From contig NZ_JAGIAV010000007.1 in NCBI RefSeq assembly GCF_017744675.1, forward strand, positions 176,028 through 224,119: DNA of 48,092 bases. The letters are read 5' to 3'. Under the pieces are notes generated by a model that worked only from the letters and a program-made list of their open reading frames with translations, was not told the origin of the DNA and ran no database searches. This stretch comes from Flavobacterium sp. (GTDB lineage Bacteria; Bacteroidota; Bacteroidia; Flavobacteriales; Flavobacteriaceae). Below, in pieces: positions 8,860-18,266 of the stretch. Made by a program: the position numbers and the translations under genes. Within the stretch, counting starts at the first letter, position 1; each line of letters starts with the position of its first letter.

Positions 8860-11800
8860 ATGAGTTCTATAAATCTTCAAGAAAGCCAATCCTCAGGTTG
8901 CGAGACATACATCGCTATCGTTGTCGATGAGTCGGGTTCGATAAATGGCAATGAAGCGCAGCAAATACGAGACGGGCTGACTTCATTTATCAATTCTCAA
9001 GCTCAAAGCAAAATTACGCTTTCTTTAATCGGAATGTCTAATAGCGACAGCAATTCAAGATCAGAGCATGTTATTCAAAAAAGAATTTCGGGCAATACTT
9101 CCAGTTTTTTAAGTTGGATTAATGGTTTTGGTTCACGATCAACCGATCCTCAATCAGATCACTGGGCTTCTGGTTTAGAAGTTGTAAACAACTTGACTGT
9201 AATTCCAGACGTTGTTGTAGTGGTTACTGATGGTTTGCAGGTCAACGATACTGATTTGCTGAAAAATTTATATCAAAATCTGGATGAAAAATCACATATT
9301 TTTGTTTACGGTGTTACAAGCACCGTAAACAATGCTACCGAGTTGGTAACGCCAATTACAACCTTTTTAGGAAAAACACCGGTAGTAAAAAGTAGCGGTC
9401 TTTCTATGCTAAATACAGACTACATCAGAGTTCCTGATTTTAGCACTTTAGGATCAGAATTAAATCAATTAAGTAGTGATTTATCAAGTGCACAAATTGG
9501 ATGTCTACCTAATGTGAGCATCATTCAAAATAAATTAGTTTATCCTGTTTTAAAGAAAGGTCTTGCCGTACACGAAAGTGCTGGAACTTTGGTTCTTAGA
9601 AACAAAAGTCGTGTTCCTCTTACTTTGCCCTCAGGAGTAAGAATCCATAATGCAAGCAGTCTAGGCGGATTGGTTTTCAGACTTCAAGATACTGTTGTTA
9701 TTCCTGGTTTGGCTAGTGTAGAAGCTACCATTCGAATTGACGGAACACCTTCTGTAATGGATAGCTACAATGCTCTAATTGTTTTACCAAATGTTTCTAA
9801 TCCTAGCAACTTTAAAATCAGTTTTACTGTAAGCAAAGAAGTTTATATTGTTGATCTTAATTCAAGCAAAACAGCCTTACAATCTACAAGTTTACAAATC
9901 GCTGCAGCAGGTTCTAAGGGTCTTGATAGTACAAAAGGAATTCATCTCCGTTGGCTTTTGGCTGGAGAATTGGGTGCAAACCACCTTCCGAAAGGAGATT
10001 TATATAAAGGTGGCAATGTTAATTTTAATAAACCTGATGATTTCGTAAAGTTATATCGAGCGCCTTATACTAAAGCTGTCCATAAATTAGATTTAACAAA
10101 AAAGCCTCAGTCTGTAGATCGCAATAAAGCGCTTTGGGTTTATAAAACTCCTGCGCTGCAAAGATCAATCTATGTTTATTTCAAAAACAAAGCAAAATAT
10201 CTTTTAACAAGAGCTAGTTTTGATCCGATGACAGATCCATCTGGTTTTATTCAAGCTTATGGAAACGAAATCATTGAGATTGAAAACAAAACTGAATTGT
10301 TTTTTGCTGCCGAACTTAAATTTAATGCTGCAGATATCTCAGGCACTGTTAAATTAGAAACATTATCTGTAGCTGAAAACAGCATCGCTGCATCAAAAAG
10401 AGTAACAAATCGTAAAACTTATCCATCTGCACAGCTTAATGCAATTCGCGTTGTAGCTGACAATGGAAGAAGCATTCGTTTTAAAGCAAATAAATGTTTA
10501 TTAAGTGAAATCAATTTTGAATTTTATGGTGATTTTATCCAAAATGCAAATATAAATGGCAACTGGGATTTAAAAGGAAAATATGCTTTAACTACTAGTG
10601 ACAGTAAAGCATTTGAACAATTAGAACCAAAGCTAAATGCTGTTCACGGAAAATGGTTAAAATTTAATGATGGAGAATATGTCAATGTAAACAACTATAA
10701 AGACAAATGGAAACGCACAACAGCTGAAGGAGATAAAAACATCAAAGAGGTTGTTGAAAGTTACATCGATCTAAGTCTTGACGGCACAAATCCAACTGCA
10801 ATAGAAACTGTTGAATTTAAAGATAATGTTCCTACTAATGAACCTCAAAATGGAGAAACGGCAGAATTTGCACATAATACAACCGAAATATCTAATCTAG
10901 ATTTATTGAACATTGCTGCAAATGATTATCACATTGCCAGAATGTTAGGTTTAGGATGTATTGATATTGATCAAGCTGTTCTTTCTGGCGAATATATCTA
11001 TCTAACAGAGTACATAACATTTAAGAATTTAGAAGGAGGTACAACTCCAAAAGAAGTACAGCACCTTTCTATGAGTATTCCAACTTCTGTAAACACAGAA
11101 CGTTTGCCTCTTCCTGTACAATTAAGTAAATTTTTGCCAGGTCTTAACGCGGGTTCTGATGAAGACGATCAATCTGCAAAAATTACAGATCCTAATGGAT
11201 ATAGTTTTGATGGAAAGAAAAGATATCTGAGTTTGTTTATGAATGACATCGCAGATTACAGTGTAAACACTGCTTTCTTCGATTCTACAGACGAATTTGA
11301 CGGAAGTTCTTTTACATTCCCAATCTATGCAGGAGTTGATTACAAAATTAAAGGTGAAACAAATTGGCAAAAACCTGAATTAGCTTGTGACACAGAATAT
11401 TCTAACGTTACTAAGGAATTAACGCCAGGGTCTTTTGAGCCTTCTCCTATTATCATTCCTGAGTCTGGAAAATCATTTTTAAATGTTCGCCAAGAAAAAA
11501 CGGGTTTAAAAACGCACGTATATCAAGGTTACGGCATCAATATTTTCTCAAGGGCAACATCTGGAAGACAATTAGAGATTACTTCTGATATTAAACCAAA
11601 TAATACATTATTGCCTCCATCTGGAATTAATTCTTTATTGATTACCGAAGAAAATCCGTTGATGTTTACTTCGATGAGTGAACAAGTTAAACTGAAAACA
11701 CTTTTAGACAATAATGCACTAACTGATAAAACTTACATTCGACTTCTTTTTGAATATTATTCTGCTCAAGAATTATTAAGCTACAGTATTCCTGACGGAA

Positions 11801-14637
11801 TGAGTAAAGAAGATGCTTTACTTGCTGATAAAATCTATCCAGATAATGAAGAGCTATTTGCTGATTATTTTAAACTTTATTTCAGAGATAGTCTTCCTCA
11901 AATTGAACATGCAAAAATTGCAACCATCACAGATAGTTTATCAAATGAACTTACCTCAATTATTAGAATTACCGAATACAAAATTCTAAGTAGCGGCGAA
12001 GACATAAAAGTCAACTTGACCAATGCCAATAAAGATAGATTTATTGGAGGTATTTTAACCGTTGGCGAAGAAAACTATATCATCCAAAATATTAATGTTA
12101 TCATTACAGCAGAGAAATTTGAATATGCAGATGTCGAAGTACTTAAAAAAGAAGTAAGCGAAAGCCTGCTTTCAGACGGAGACGCAACAGTCGATTCTGA
12201 ACAGATAAAGCAAATCAAAAAACCAGTTAACGAATTATGTTCATTAGTAGAGAATATGCTAACGCCTGCAAATTGGAGACAGCCAAGTCCAATTGGTTTT
12301 CAGGTTCAATTGCCACAAGTTTTAAAAACTGTACATAGAGAAATTGTTTTGCAAAAAGACAGTCAAGGAAATGATACTTTACAGGTAGAAAAAACAAGAG
12401 GAATTTGGAGTGACAAAGTCGAAATTAGAAAAGCTTTGGAGCAAGCTTATCAAGTAGATGCTAATGGAGAATATATACTAGATAGTGACGACAATCCAAT
12501 TCCGCTTCCTGAAGAAGAGAAAAAGCATTTTGGTTTATATGAGCTTACTTTCAAAGGATTAAAACTGGCTCAGCATCCGCAATACAACACAAACAATACA
12601 CATTCAGTTGAATGGGCAAATGGTATGGTGCGTTTGTTTACTACAAGCTGTTTTGATGGCTCAAATCCTATTCCTGTAAAACCTAGAAAAGAATTTAAAG
12701 TTGTACGTGCAGACAATATCGGAACAAACCAAGATTTAGTCTTAATTGTCAATGATCCTAATTTTAAAATTAAAAAAGACGGAACCCAAGAAATGGATCC
12801 GACTTATGATCATATTATTCTTGAAGAGGATGCAAACCACAACCCAAAAGAGCAAAAAGTAAATTATTATCCAAGCTATAAAGCATATCTTTTTGCTGAT
12901 CCATCAAACGGAATTACAGCAGCAAACATTCAGCCAAGAGAAGGAGAAAATACGCATTATTCAATTTTTGGAATTAGCAGCCATTCGAATGGTTATGATT
13001 ATGATTCTAAAATTAGCGTTCCAACTCCAATGTATGCCGTTAGAATAGAAAAACCTGTAAAACCTGAGGATGTAAAAGGAGCTTTATATGCAACAAGACC
13101 TGATTTTTTCAATAGATCAACATACACGTTCACAACTAGATATACGCACAAACCTTACGGGATGCTGCATTACAGAGCAAATGATCAGGCTTTATTAAGT
13201 GCTTTATACGAGACAGCAACAATTGCTACAATTCGTGAAGAGCTGAGTAAACTTGGCGGAAATAATGAAGAATATTTCACTAATAGATGGCAAAATTTCT
13301 TAGACTTTAACGGGTTGCAGAATAAAGCGAATTATGAAGCTTATCCTCCTGAAACTGTTTCTGAAGAAAATTATCATTTCCCAGTTCCTGACAGTGAATT
13401 ATTAAGAGATGAGATTAATGAATTTATCAAATGGCATAATACAACACAGAAACAAACTGTTCCAGACGTAACCGCTTTAACTGCTCTTAATCAAGTTATT
13501 ATTCCTAAGACAGCGGGAATTGAAGAAGATTTATTAGCCATCCATTTTATTGAACAAGCTATTCATGCCACTTTTGTGCCGCTTACTGAAGTTCCTGTTA
13601 TTTACGAATATATTAATGATAACGATTATGTACCAGTTAATAAAAAGCAAACCATTAAAGACAAGAACGGAAATGTTTTAAAATATCCGAATCCTGATTT
13701 AGATATTGCTCCAATGATGAAAATCACAAATGCAGCTGAGTTTAGAACGCAGTTTACAGATTTTAATCTTGACGGTAATTCACAAAACATCTATTTCTAT
13801 GGTGTTCGTGAAATGGATATTAAATTGAATTTTAGTGAGTTTAGCACTTTCTTGGGACCTGTAAAATTAGTTCCTTCTAGTCCTCCGCAAACACCAGAGA
13901 TTAAGAGAATTATGCCTGTTTTAGAAAATCAGGTTTTAGGAATCAAGCCTTCTATTCAAATCGAATTAAATGCTTACAAACCAGAATACAACATTAAAAA
14001 AATAAATATCTATCGTGCAAAAAATATGCTTGATGCACAATCGATTAGAACGATGACTCCTGTCAAAGAAATTTTGATTAATGAGGATACTTTATCTACT
14101 GATTTTAATAGTGTTTGGACGGTTTATGATGAATTTGAAGATTTAGAAAGTGTTCCTTTTGGTGATGGTCTTTTCTATAGAATTACGGTTTCAAGAGAAA
14201 TTGAATATGCTGATCCGAGTTCGACAGATGAAAATAAGATTATCAATATTGATTACACGCCATCTCAGCCATCAAAAATTACAGCTACAATAATTGCTGA
14301 TAATACTGCTCCAGAATCTCCAGAGTTAACGGCAACTGGAGCTCCAACAGGAGAAAATGAATCTGTATTGAAACCAATTGTATTTAGTTGGGAGAAAACG
14401 GTTCATAATGGTAAATATCATTTGTATAAAATGAATAATCAAGGAAACTGGGATAAAATTCAAGAGAAAATTTCTAATGAAAACATCGTGACGTTGGCTT
14501 TACTGGATACCAAATTAGAAACCGACGAATTAACTATTAAAAATGCTGATGATGAGAGAATTTACCATCATTTCAAAGTCCTTGCTGAAAATTCTTCAGG
14601 CATGTTTAGTAGTGAAGAAAAAATTCTAACCCTATAA
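8860..14637 (+). CDS. Giant (1925 aa) von Willebrand A domain protein
   Basis: Residues about 15-210 form a vWA domain. The MIDAS metal site is visible as DESGS (D23, S25, S27), with VVVVVTDG supplying D124 and T95 or a neighbour as the probable threonine ligand. A complete MIDAS implies metal-dependent protein binding. Residues about 215-330 resemble a beta-sandwich; the middle is long and of unknown fold. The C-terminus (about 1680-1925) contains repeated NIKKINIYRAKN / KYHLYKMNNQGNW segments typical of fibronectin-III-like modules. There is no signal peptide, membrane segment or sorting domain. It lies 12 bases after the 2333-aa gene, and a hairpin at 14647-14678 follows. The pair is probably one functional unit, with the vWA head binding a partner. 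It could be a structural spike or adhesin of the tail-like assembly; nothing in the sequence proves this. Confidence 0.82.
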   Translation: MSSINLQESQSSGCETYIAIVVDESGSINGNEAQQIRDGLTSFINSQAQSKITLSLIGMSNSDSNSRSEHVIQKRISGNTSSFLSWINGFGSRSTDPQSDHWASGLEVVNNLTVIPDVVVVVTDGLQVNDTDLLKNLYQNLDEKSHIFVYGVTSTVNNATELVTPITTFLGKTPVVKSSGLSMLNTDYIRVPDFSTLGSELNQLSSDLSSAQIGCLPNVSIIQNKLVYPVLKKGLAVHESAGTLVLRNKSRVPLTLPSGVRIHNASSLGGLVFRLQDTVVIPGLASVEATIRIDGTPSVMDSYNALIVLPNVSNPSNFKISFTVSKEVYIVDLNSSKTALQSTSLQIAAAGSKGLDSTKGIHLRWLLAGELGANHLPKGDLYKGGNVNFNKPDDFVKLYRAPYTKAVHKLDLTKKPQSVDRNKALWVYKTPALQRSIYVYFKNKAKYLLTRASFDPMTDPSGFIQAYGNEIIEIENKTELFFAAELKFNAADISGTVKLETLSVAENSIAASKRVTNRKTYPSAQLNAIRVVADNGRSIRFKANKCLLSEINFEFYGDFIQNANINGNWDLKGKYALTTSDSKAFEQLEPKLNAVHGKWLKFNDGEYVNVNNYKDKWKRTTAEGDKNIKEVVESYIDLSLDGTNPTAIETVEFKDNVPTNEPQNGETAEFAHNTTEISNLDLLNIAANDYHIARMLGLGCIDIDQAVLSGEYIYLTEYITFKNLEGGTTPKEVQHLSMSIPTSVNTERLPLPVQLSKFLPGLNAGSDEDDQSAKITDPNGYSFDGKKRYLSLFMNDIADYSVNTAFFDSTDEFDGSSFTFPIYAGVDYKIKGETNWQKPELACDTEYSNVTKELTPGSFEPSPIIIPESGKSFLNVRQEKTGLKTHVYQGYGINIFSRATSGRQLEITSDIKPNNTLLPPSGINSLLITEENPLMFTSMSEQVKLKTLLDNNALTDKTYIRLLFEYYSAQELLSYSIPDGMSKEDALLADKIYPDNEELFADYFKLYFRDSLPQIEHAKIATITDSLSNELTSIIRITEYKILSSGEDIKVNLTNANKDRFIGGILTVGEENYIIQNINVIITAEKFEYADVEVLKKEVSESLLSDGDATVDSEQIKQIKKPVNELCSLVENMLTPANWRQPSPIGFQVQLPQVLKTVHREIVLQKDSQGNDTLQVEKTRGIWSDKVEIRKALEQAYQVDANGEYILDSDDNPIPLPEEEKKHFGLYELTFKGLKLAQHPQYNTNNTHSVEWANGMVRLFTTSCFDGSNPIPVKPRKEFKVVRADNIGTNQDLVLIVNDPNFKIKKDGTQEMDPTYDHIILEEDANHNPKEQKVNYYPSYKAYLFADPSNGITAANIQPREGENTHYSIFGISSHSNGYDYDSKISVPTPMYAVRIEKPVKPEDVKGALYATRPDFFNRSTYTFTTRYTHKPYGMLHYRANDQALLSALYETATIATIREELSKLGGNNEEYFTNRWQNFLDFNGLQNKANYEAYPPETVSEENYHFPVPDSELLRDEINEFIKWHNTTQKQTVPDVTALTALNQVIIPKTAGIEEDLLAIHFIEQAIHATFVPLTEVPVIYEYINDNDYVPVNKKQTIKDKNGNVLKYPNPDLDIAPMMKITNAAEFRTQFTDFNLDGNSQNIYFYGVREMDIKLNFSEFSTFLGPVKLVPSSPPQTPEIKRIMPVLENQVLGIKPSIQIELNAYKPEYNIKKINIYRAKNMLDAQSIRTMTPVKEILINEDTLSTDFNSVWTVYDEFEDLESVPFGDGLFYRITVSREIEYADPSSTDENKIINIDYTPSQPSKITATIIADNTAPESPELTATGAPTGENESVLKPIVFSWEKTVHNGKYHLYKMNNQGNWDKIQEKISNENIVTLALLDTKLETDELTIKNADDERIYHHFKVLAENSSGMFSSEEKILTL

Positions 14638-14646
14638 ATTCTAAAA

Positions 14647-14678
14647 TGAATCCCAACGAAATTGTTTGTTGGGATTCA
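14647..14678 (+). terminator. Hairpin after the vWA gene
   Basis: An 11-bp perfect inverted repeat pairs 14647-14657 (TGAATCCCAAC) with 14668-14678, loop of 10 bases, starting 9 bases after the stop. No T run follows, so it may be a partial terminator or mRNA-stabilising hairpin between the giant genes and the fibre genes. Confidence 0.5.
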
Positions 14679-14732
14679 AAATCAAGCTAATCAAAAATAA
14701 TATTTACAGAAAGAAAATAAATTTCAAACAAC

Positions 14733-16766
14733 ATGGCAACAGACAGAACTAACATTGGCTATAAATTCGAAAACGGCGATATTCCGACAGGGGCAGATTT
14801 CCAAGAGGTTTTTAAAAGTTTCGTTCATATTGACGAAGACAAAGCCGACTTTCAAATGGTCGAAACAGGAACCGATGACCAGCATTATGTAACTCCTGCC
14901 CTTTTACGCGCAGGTTTACAAAATATCGGCATCATTACAGGAAACAGCTACATGCCTCTTAAAGAGCATTTTGACAATTTTGTCGGCAATACCATTTCTT
15001 TACAATATGCACCAGTCAACTATAGTGTTAAAGTATTTAAAAACGGACAATTATTGCTAGAGAAAGAAGGCCAAGGAAATGATGGAGATTACATCATCAA
15101 TTACGAAATGGCCAAAATTACTTTTTCGGGTAACATTGATAATAGAAATATTGAAGTCGATTATTGGTATAAAAATTTAAGTCCGAATCCAAATCCAGGA
15201 GGCGGTTCAGGTCAACAAATTGACTTTACCAGTTTTTTACATACCTCAGGAAATGAAACTAAAAACGGAATCCTGACTTTCAACAACACCACTCCTACCT
15301 CAACTAGCGGGATCGTATTAACAAACAGCGGTGCCGATGCTGGCGCAAAAGTATTGGATGTAACAGTTAGCGGTGCTGGAAGCGGTATTGCGGTTCAAAA
15401 TACAGCAGCAGGAACCGGTATTAAAGTATCCAACACTGGATCTGGAGCAGGTTTACAATTAAATTCTTCTTCAGCAGCAACAGGAGATCCTTTGCAAGTA
15501 TCGAAAGATAATGTTGTAAAAGCTAAAATTGATGCTGAAGGAATTGTAACAGCTAAAAAATTTGTTAGCGAAGGCGGAACAGCTGAAAAATTTGTAAAAG
15601 GAGATGGTTCTTTTGATGATAAAATTTATGCTGAAGACACAAATGTAATTCATACTTCTGGTAATGAAACTAAAGACGGAGCTTTAAAGCTAACACACAA
15701 TACTTCGGCAGATGATGTTTTAACAATTGAGAAAAATAATAGTGCGAACTGCTTAAAATTGGTTCAAAATTCTAGTTCTAGTGCTACCACTTCTACTTTT
15801 GACACGAGTACTGAAAATCTCAACAGAAAAGCCATCAGCGTTCAAAAAACACAAGTCGAAAAAGCATTTATCACACACGACGGAAACGTATCTGGAACTT
15901 CATTTACAACCTTAAACGAAAAAGCCGATATTACAGATGGCTTCTTAACACTAGCAGCTTCTGATTCTGCAACTGCAATGGCTGGTCATGCAAAATTATA
16001 CGCCAAAACAGATGGCACTACCGATTTGTATGTAATGGGTAGTGATGGAGTTGAGAAGAAGATTGGCACTCCAGAGCTTAGTAATTATGTCGATAAAACA
16101 ACTAATCAAACAATAACAGGAATTAAAACTTTCAATAGCAGCAGCACAGATCTCGGTATGATATCTATGACCTCTACAAGAGGATCTATTCCTTTACTAA
16201 AACTTGCAAATTCTGGGCTCGGCAGTACGTGTATTAATTCAATTCAAAATGATACTATAGGGCGAAATCTTGTATTAACTGCAGGTCCCGCCTCGACAGG
16301 ATTTGCTATTGAATCAACAAATAATGGAATTTCAACATTTAAACTAAATAAAGAAGGGGATATCACTGCCAATTCTTATAAAAAAGCAGGTGGTACAAGT
16401 TCGGAATATTTAATGGCAGATGGATCTGTTACTACCTCTGCATCTCAAGGATTACCTTATAAAGTTTATACAGCTTATATAAGAACAAACAGCCTTTCTA
16501 CTCCCACTGTAATGCAGAACACTTTTGGAGGCACAATTGTATTTTCGGGGTCTGCCGGTGTATATAATGCCACATTAGCTGGGGCTTTTCCAAGTAACAA
16601 GACGATAGTTTTTGCCACAATTGGAATACCTAATGTATCAGGAAATGTTTCACATAGTATAAGAGCTTACCAAAATACTAGTGACACGGTACAATTTGTA
16701 TATGAAGAAAATTCAACACCAGTTGCTGGTGCACATGTTAATTTAGAAATTAGAGTATACAATTAA
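14733..16766 (+). CDS. Phage-tail-fibre-like protein with repeats and C-terminal knob
   Basis: A 677-aa protein without signal peptide, built like a trimeric tail fibre. The N-terminal part (1-150, from MATDRTNIGYKFENGDIPTG) looks like an attachment region with a beta domain. Residues about 169 and 305 begin two copies of HTSGNETK(N/D)G, a repeat common in fibre shafts of phages of Bacteroidota. Gly/Ser/Thr-rich shaft repeats follow, as do the motif GGTAEKFVKGDGSF and, near residue 555, GGTSSEYLMADGS. The last 100 residues (from about YKVYTAYIRTNS) are a compact beta-rich domain suited to be a receptor-binding tip. It lacks the Peptidase S74 chaperone of the later fibres, and its N-terminus differs from theirs, so it probably attaches elsewhere. 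A single 74-base gap separates it from the small helical gene. Confidence 0.75.
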   Translation: MATDRTNIGYKFENGDIPTGADFQEVFKSFVHIDEDKADFQMVETGTDDQHYVTPALLRAGLQNIGIITGNSYMPLKEHFDNFVGNTISLQYAPVNYSVKVFKNGQLLLEKEGQGNDGDYIINYEMAKITFSGNIDNRNIEVDYWYKNLSPNPNPGGGSGQQIDFTSFLHTSGNETKNGILTFNNTTPTSTSGIVLTNSGADAGAKVLDVTVSGAGSGIAVQNTAAGTGIKVSNTGSGAGLQLNSSSAATGDPLQVSKDNVVKAKIDAEGIVTAKKFVSEGGTAEKFVKGDGSFDDKIYAEDTNVIHTSGNETKDGALKLTHNTSADDVLTIEKNNSANCLKLVQNSSSSATTSTFDTSTENLNRKAISVQKTQVEKAFITHDGNVSGTSFTTLNEKADITDGFLTLAASDSATAMAGHAKLYAKTDGTTDLYVMGSDGVEKKIGTPELSNYVDKTTNQTITGIKTFNSSSTDLGMISMTSTRGSIPLLKLANSGLGSTCINSIQNDTIGRNLVLTAGPASTGFAIESTNNGISTFKLNKEGDITANSYKKAGGTSSEYLMADGSVTTSASQGLPYKVYTAYIRTNSLSTPTVMQNTFGGTIVFSGSAGVYNATLAGAFPSNKTIVFATIGIPNVSGNVSHSIRAYQNTSDTVQFVYEENSTPVAGAHVNLEIRVYN

Positions 16767-16840
16767 ATGTAAGCTCGATTCCTTTAAATGATTAACATTT
16801 ATCTAAAATAAAATATTAAATACACATCAAAACAATAAAA

Positions 16841-17113
16841 ATGGAAAATACAAAAATCAATAAAGAAGAAGCAAAAACAATCAATGCAGAACAATTAAAG
16901 AAGTTACAAGATTTTAATGTCTTTATGGATAAGGCGAGACTGTCATTGGGAGAATTGTCTATTCAATACGAGTTTCAAAAAGCAGATATCTTAAGTCAGA
17001 TTGCCGTTCAGCAGCAAAACTTCAATGAATTAGAAAAAGCAATCAAAGAAGAATACGGAGATATTCGTGTGAATATTGAAACTGGCGAAATTGTAAAGCA
17101 AGAACAAGAATAA
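16841..17113 (+). CDS. Small helical (90 aa) protein, possible fibre accessory
   Basis: No named family is recognised. The 90-aa product is almost wholly helical and charged (residues 5-70, with heptad-like spacing through QLKKLQDFNVFMDKARLSL). It ends in a short strand-rich tail, DIRVNIETGEIV, a type of ending seen in small phage tail-region proteins. It contains no cysteine and no signal peptide. It lies between two fibre-like genes with an A-rich leader (ACAATAAAA) before its ATG, and a strong terminator follows at 17143-17190. A prefoldin-like chaperone or coiled-coil linker for fibre assembly would fit; this is inference from position and shape. Confidence 0.7.
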   Translation: MENTKINKEEAKTINAEQLKKLQDFNVFMDKARLSLGELSIQYEFQKADILSQIAVQQQNFNELEKAIKEEYGDIRVNIETGEIVKQEQE

Positions 17114-17142
17114 TTCTTGATCATAATTTTTAAATAGTTATT

Positions 17143-17190
17143 TAGGAACCACAAATTTATTGCCTTTTTGGCGTGGTTCCTATTAACTTT
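17143..17190 (+). terminator. Terminator after the small helical gene
   Basis: A 10-bp perfect stem pairs 17143-17152 (TAGGAACCAC) with 17173-17182, with a nested GCC/GGC mini-stem in the loop and a short T run at 17187-17190. It ends the 14733-17113 transcript or both upstream units. Confidence 0.7.
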
Positions 17191-17457
17191 TATTAGGCTT
17201 TTACAGCCAATTTATTTGTACAAATTAAGTACAAACTTCCATCATATTCTTCATCTATTTACTTCAATACAATCTGCTTTATTTAATATTGCTTTTTATA
17301 AAATTCAATTTTTCAGCAATAAAATAAATTAATAGCACTTCAAAAAGGTGAAATCAAAAAGCATCTAAAAATAGCTTTCTCACCTTATCAAACTTAGTTA
17401 TGCTTAACGCAATTCTTCTCTAAGTTGAGACAAATCATAATCAATTATAAACAAAGT
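17191..17457. promoter_or_regulatory. Leader of the second fibre operon with two dyads
   Basis: No gene is visible here. There is a 7-bp dyad TTTGTAC-N7-GTACAAA (17215-17221 with 17229-17235), which could be an operator. A longer hairpin follows (17345-17351 AAGGTGA with 17380-17386, inner arms 17358-17362 and 17375-17379) within the likely 5' leader. As a terminator precedes and genes follow, a promoter should lie here, but no clear flavobacterial promoter motif could be assigned. Confidence 0.4.
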
Positions 17458-18255
17458 ATGGAATATTACAATATAGCCAAGTCATTGACTGCGGCAAAAA
17501 ATGATTGCGCTGCCGGAGTCATGGGAACTTCCGTTACACTAACTGCAAATGCGAACCAGTTTATATCGACAGTAAGTGTTGAAGATGCCAATGCAAAAGC
17601 AGATGCATGGTTGGCAGCAAATGTTCAGGCCTATGCCAATAACGTAGGTTCATGCAGAGTTACAGCCTGGAGAGGAGTAAATCCGTCTTGTGTTGTTGAA
17701 CCTGATGTTAACTTATCACCTTTTAACTACATGGTTATTAGATACAAATGGGCCATAGGAGCAGGGCAAGATTTCGACACTTATACCGGAATTATTAATT
17801 CGGGAACCGCCTTAGATAATAAATGGATGGGATGGGGTCATGGATTTAATAACGAAATCCCAACAAATGCCCTAGCAGCAGATTCTTATATTATGTGGGC
17901 TGGTGATAATACGCAAGCAAATGGTGTTGAAGCCTGTCTTGTTAATTTCAGTAAAATAACAACAGACTATCCTACTTTAAATACTGTTCAGATAAGAATG
18001 GCTGGCTCATGGTATAGAACTGTCGAAACAGGAAATATAGATGTAGAAATAGTTACGTATCTCGGCGGTACAATGCAAAAATCGGGTTATGACATCATTA
18101 ATGTTGGCGGAACTTTGGTGGATCGAAAGAACTTTTCAAAAAAAGTGCCAATCCAAGGAACTAATTTGGCTAAAAACATTGAGGCCGTTACTAATCTCGG
18201 ATACATTACCTACATCAAAGACTCGTCTACAGGAAAAATCGTAATTAAATATTAA
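17458..18255 (+). CDS. DUF5977-type tail-associated protein with beta domain
   Basis: A 265-aa product when started at the ATG at 17458. An upstream in-frame TTG at 17425 would add 11 residues, but the DUF5977-like unit begins exactly at MEYYNIAKSLTAAKNDC, so the ATG is preferred. The unit spans about residues 1-65, with paired cysteines and the typical ADAWLAANVQAYANNVGSC ending. It is common in fibre and surface proteins of Bacteroidota. The rest (about 75-265) is an unrecognised beta-rich domain with many Trp and Gly. There is no signal peptide. The next gene starts 11 bases downstream and carries the same DUF5977 unit, so both likely sit in one structure. Function beyond a structural or binding role is not known. 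Confidence 0.75.
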   Translation: MEYYNIAKSLTAAKNDCAAGVMGTSVTLTANANQFISTVSVEDANAKADAWLAANVQAYANNVGSCRVTAWRGVNPSCVVEPDVNLSPFNYMVIRYKWAIGAGQDFDTYTGIINSGTALDNKWMGWGHGFNNEIPTNALAADSYIMWAGDNTQANGVEACLVNFSKITTDYPTLNTVQIRMAGSWYRTVETGNIDVEIVTYLGGTMQKSGYDIINVGGTLVDRKNFSKKVPIQGTNLAKNIEAVTNLGYITYIKDSSTGKIVIKY

Positions 18256-18266
18256 AAAACAAACGT

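Noticed and set aside
17425..17457. TTG start for the DUF5977 gene
   Set aside because: The in-frame ATG at 17458 coincides with the beginning of the DUF5977 unit; the extra 11 residues have no support.
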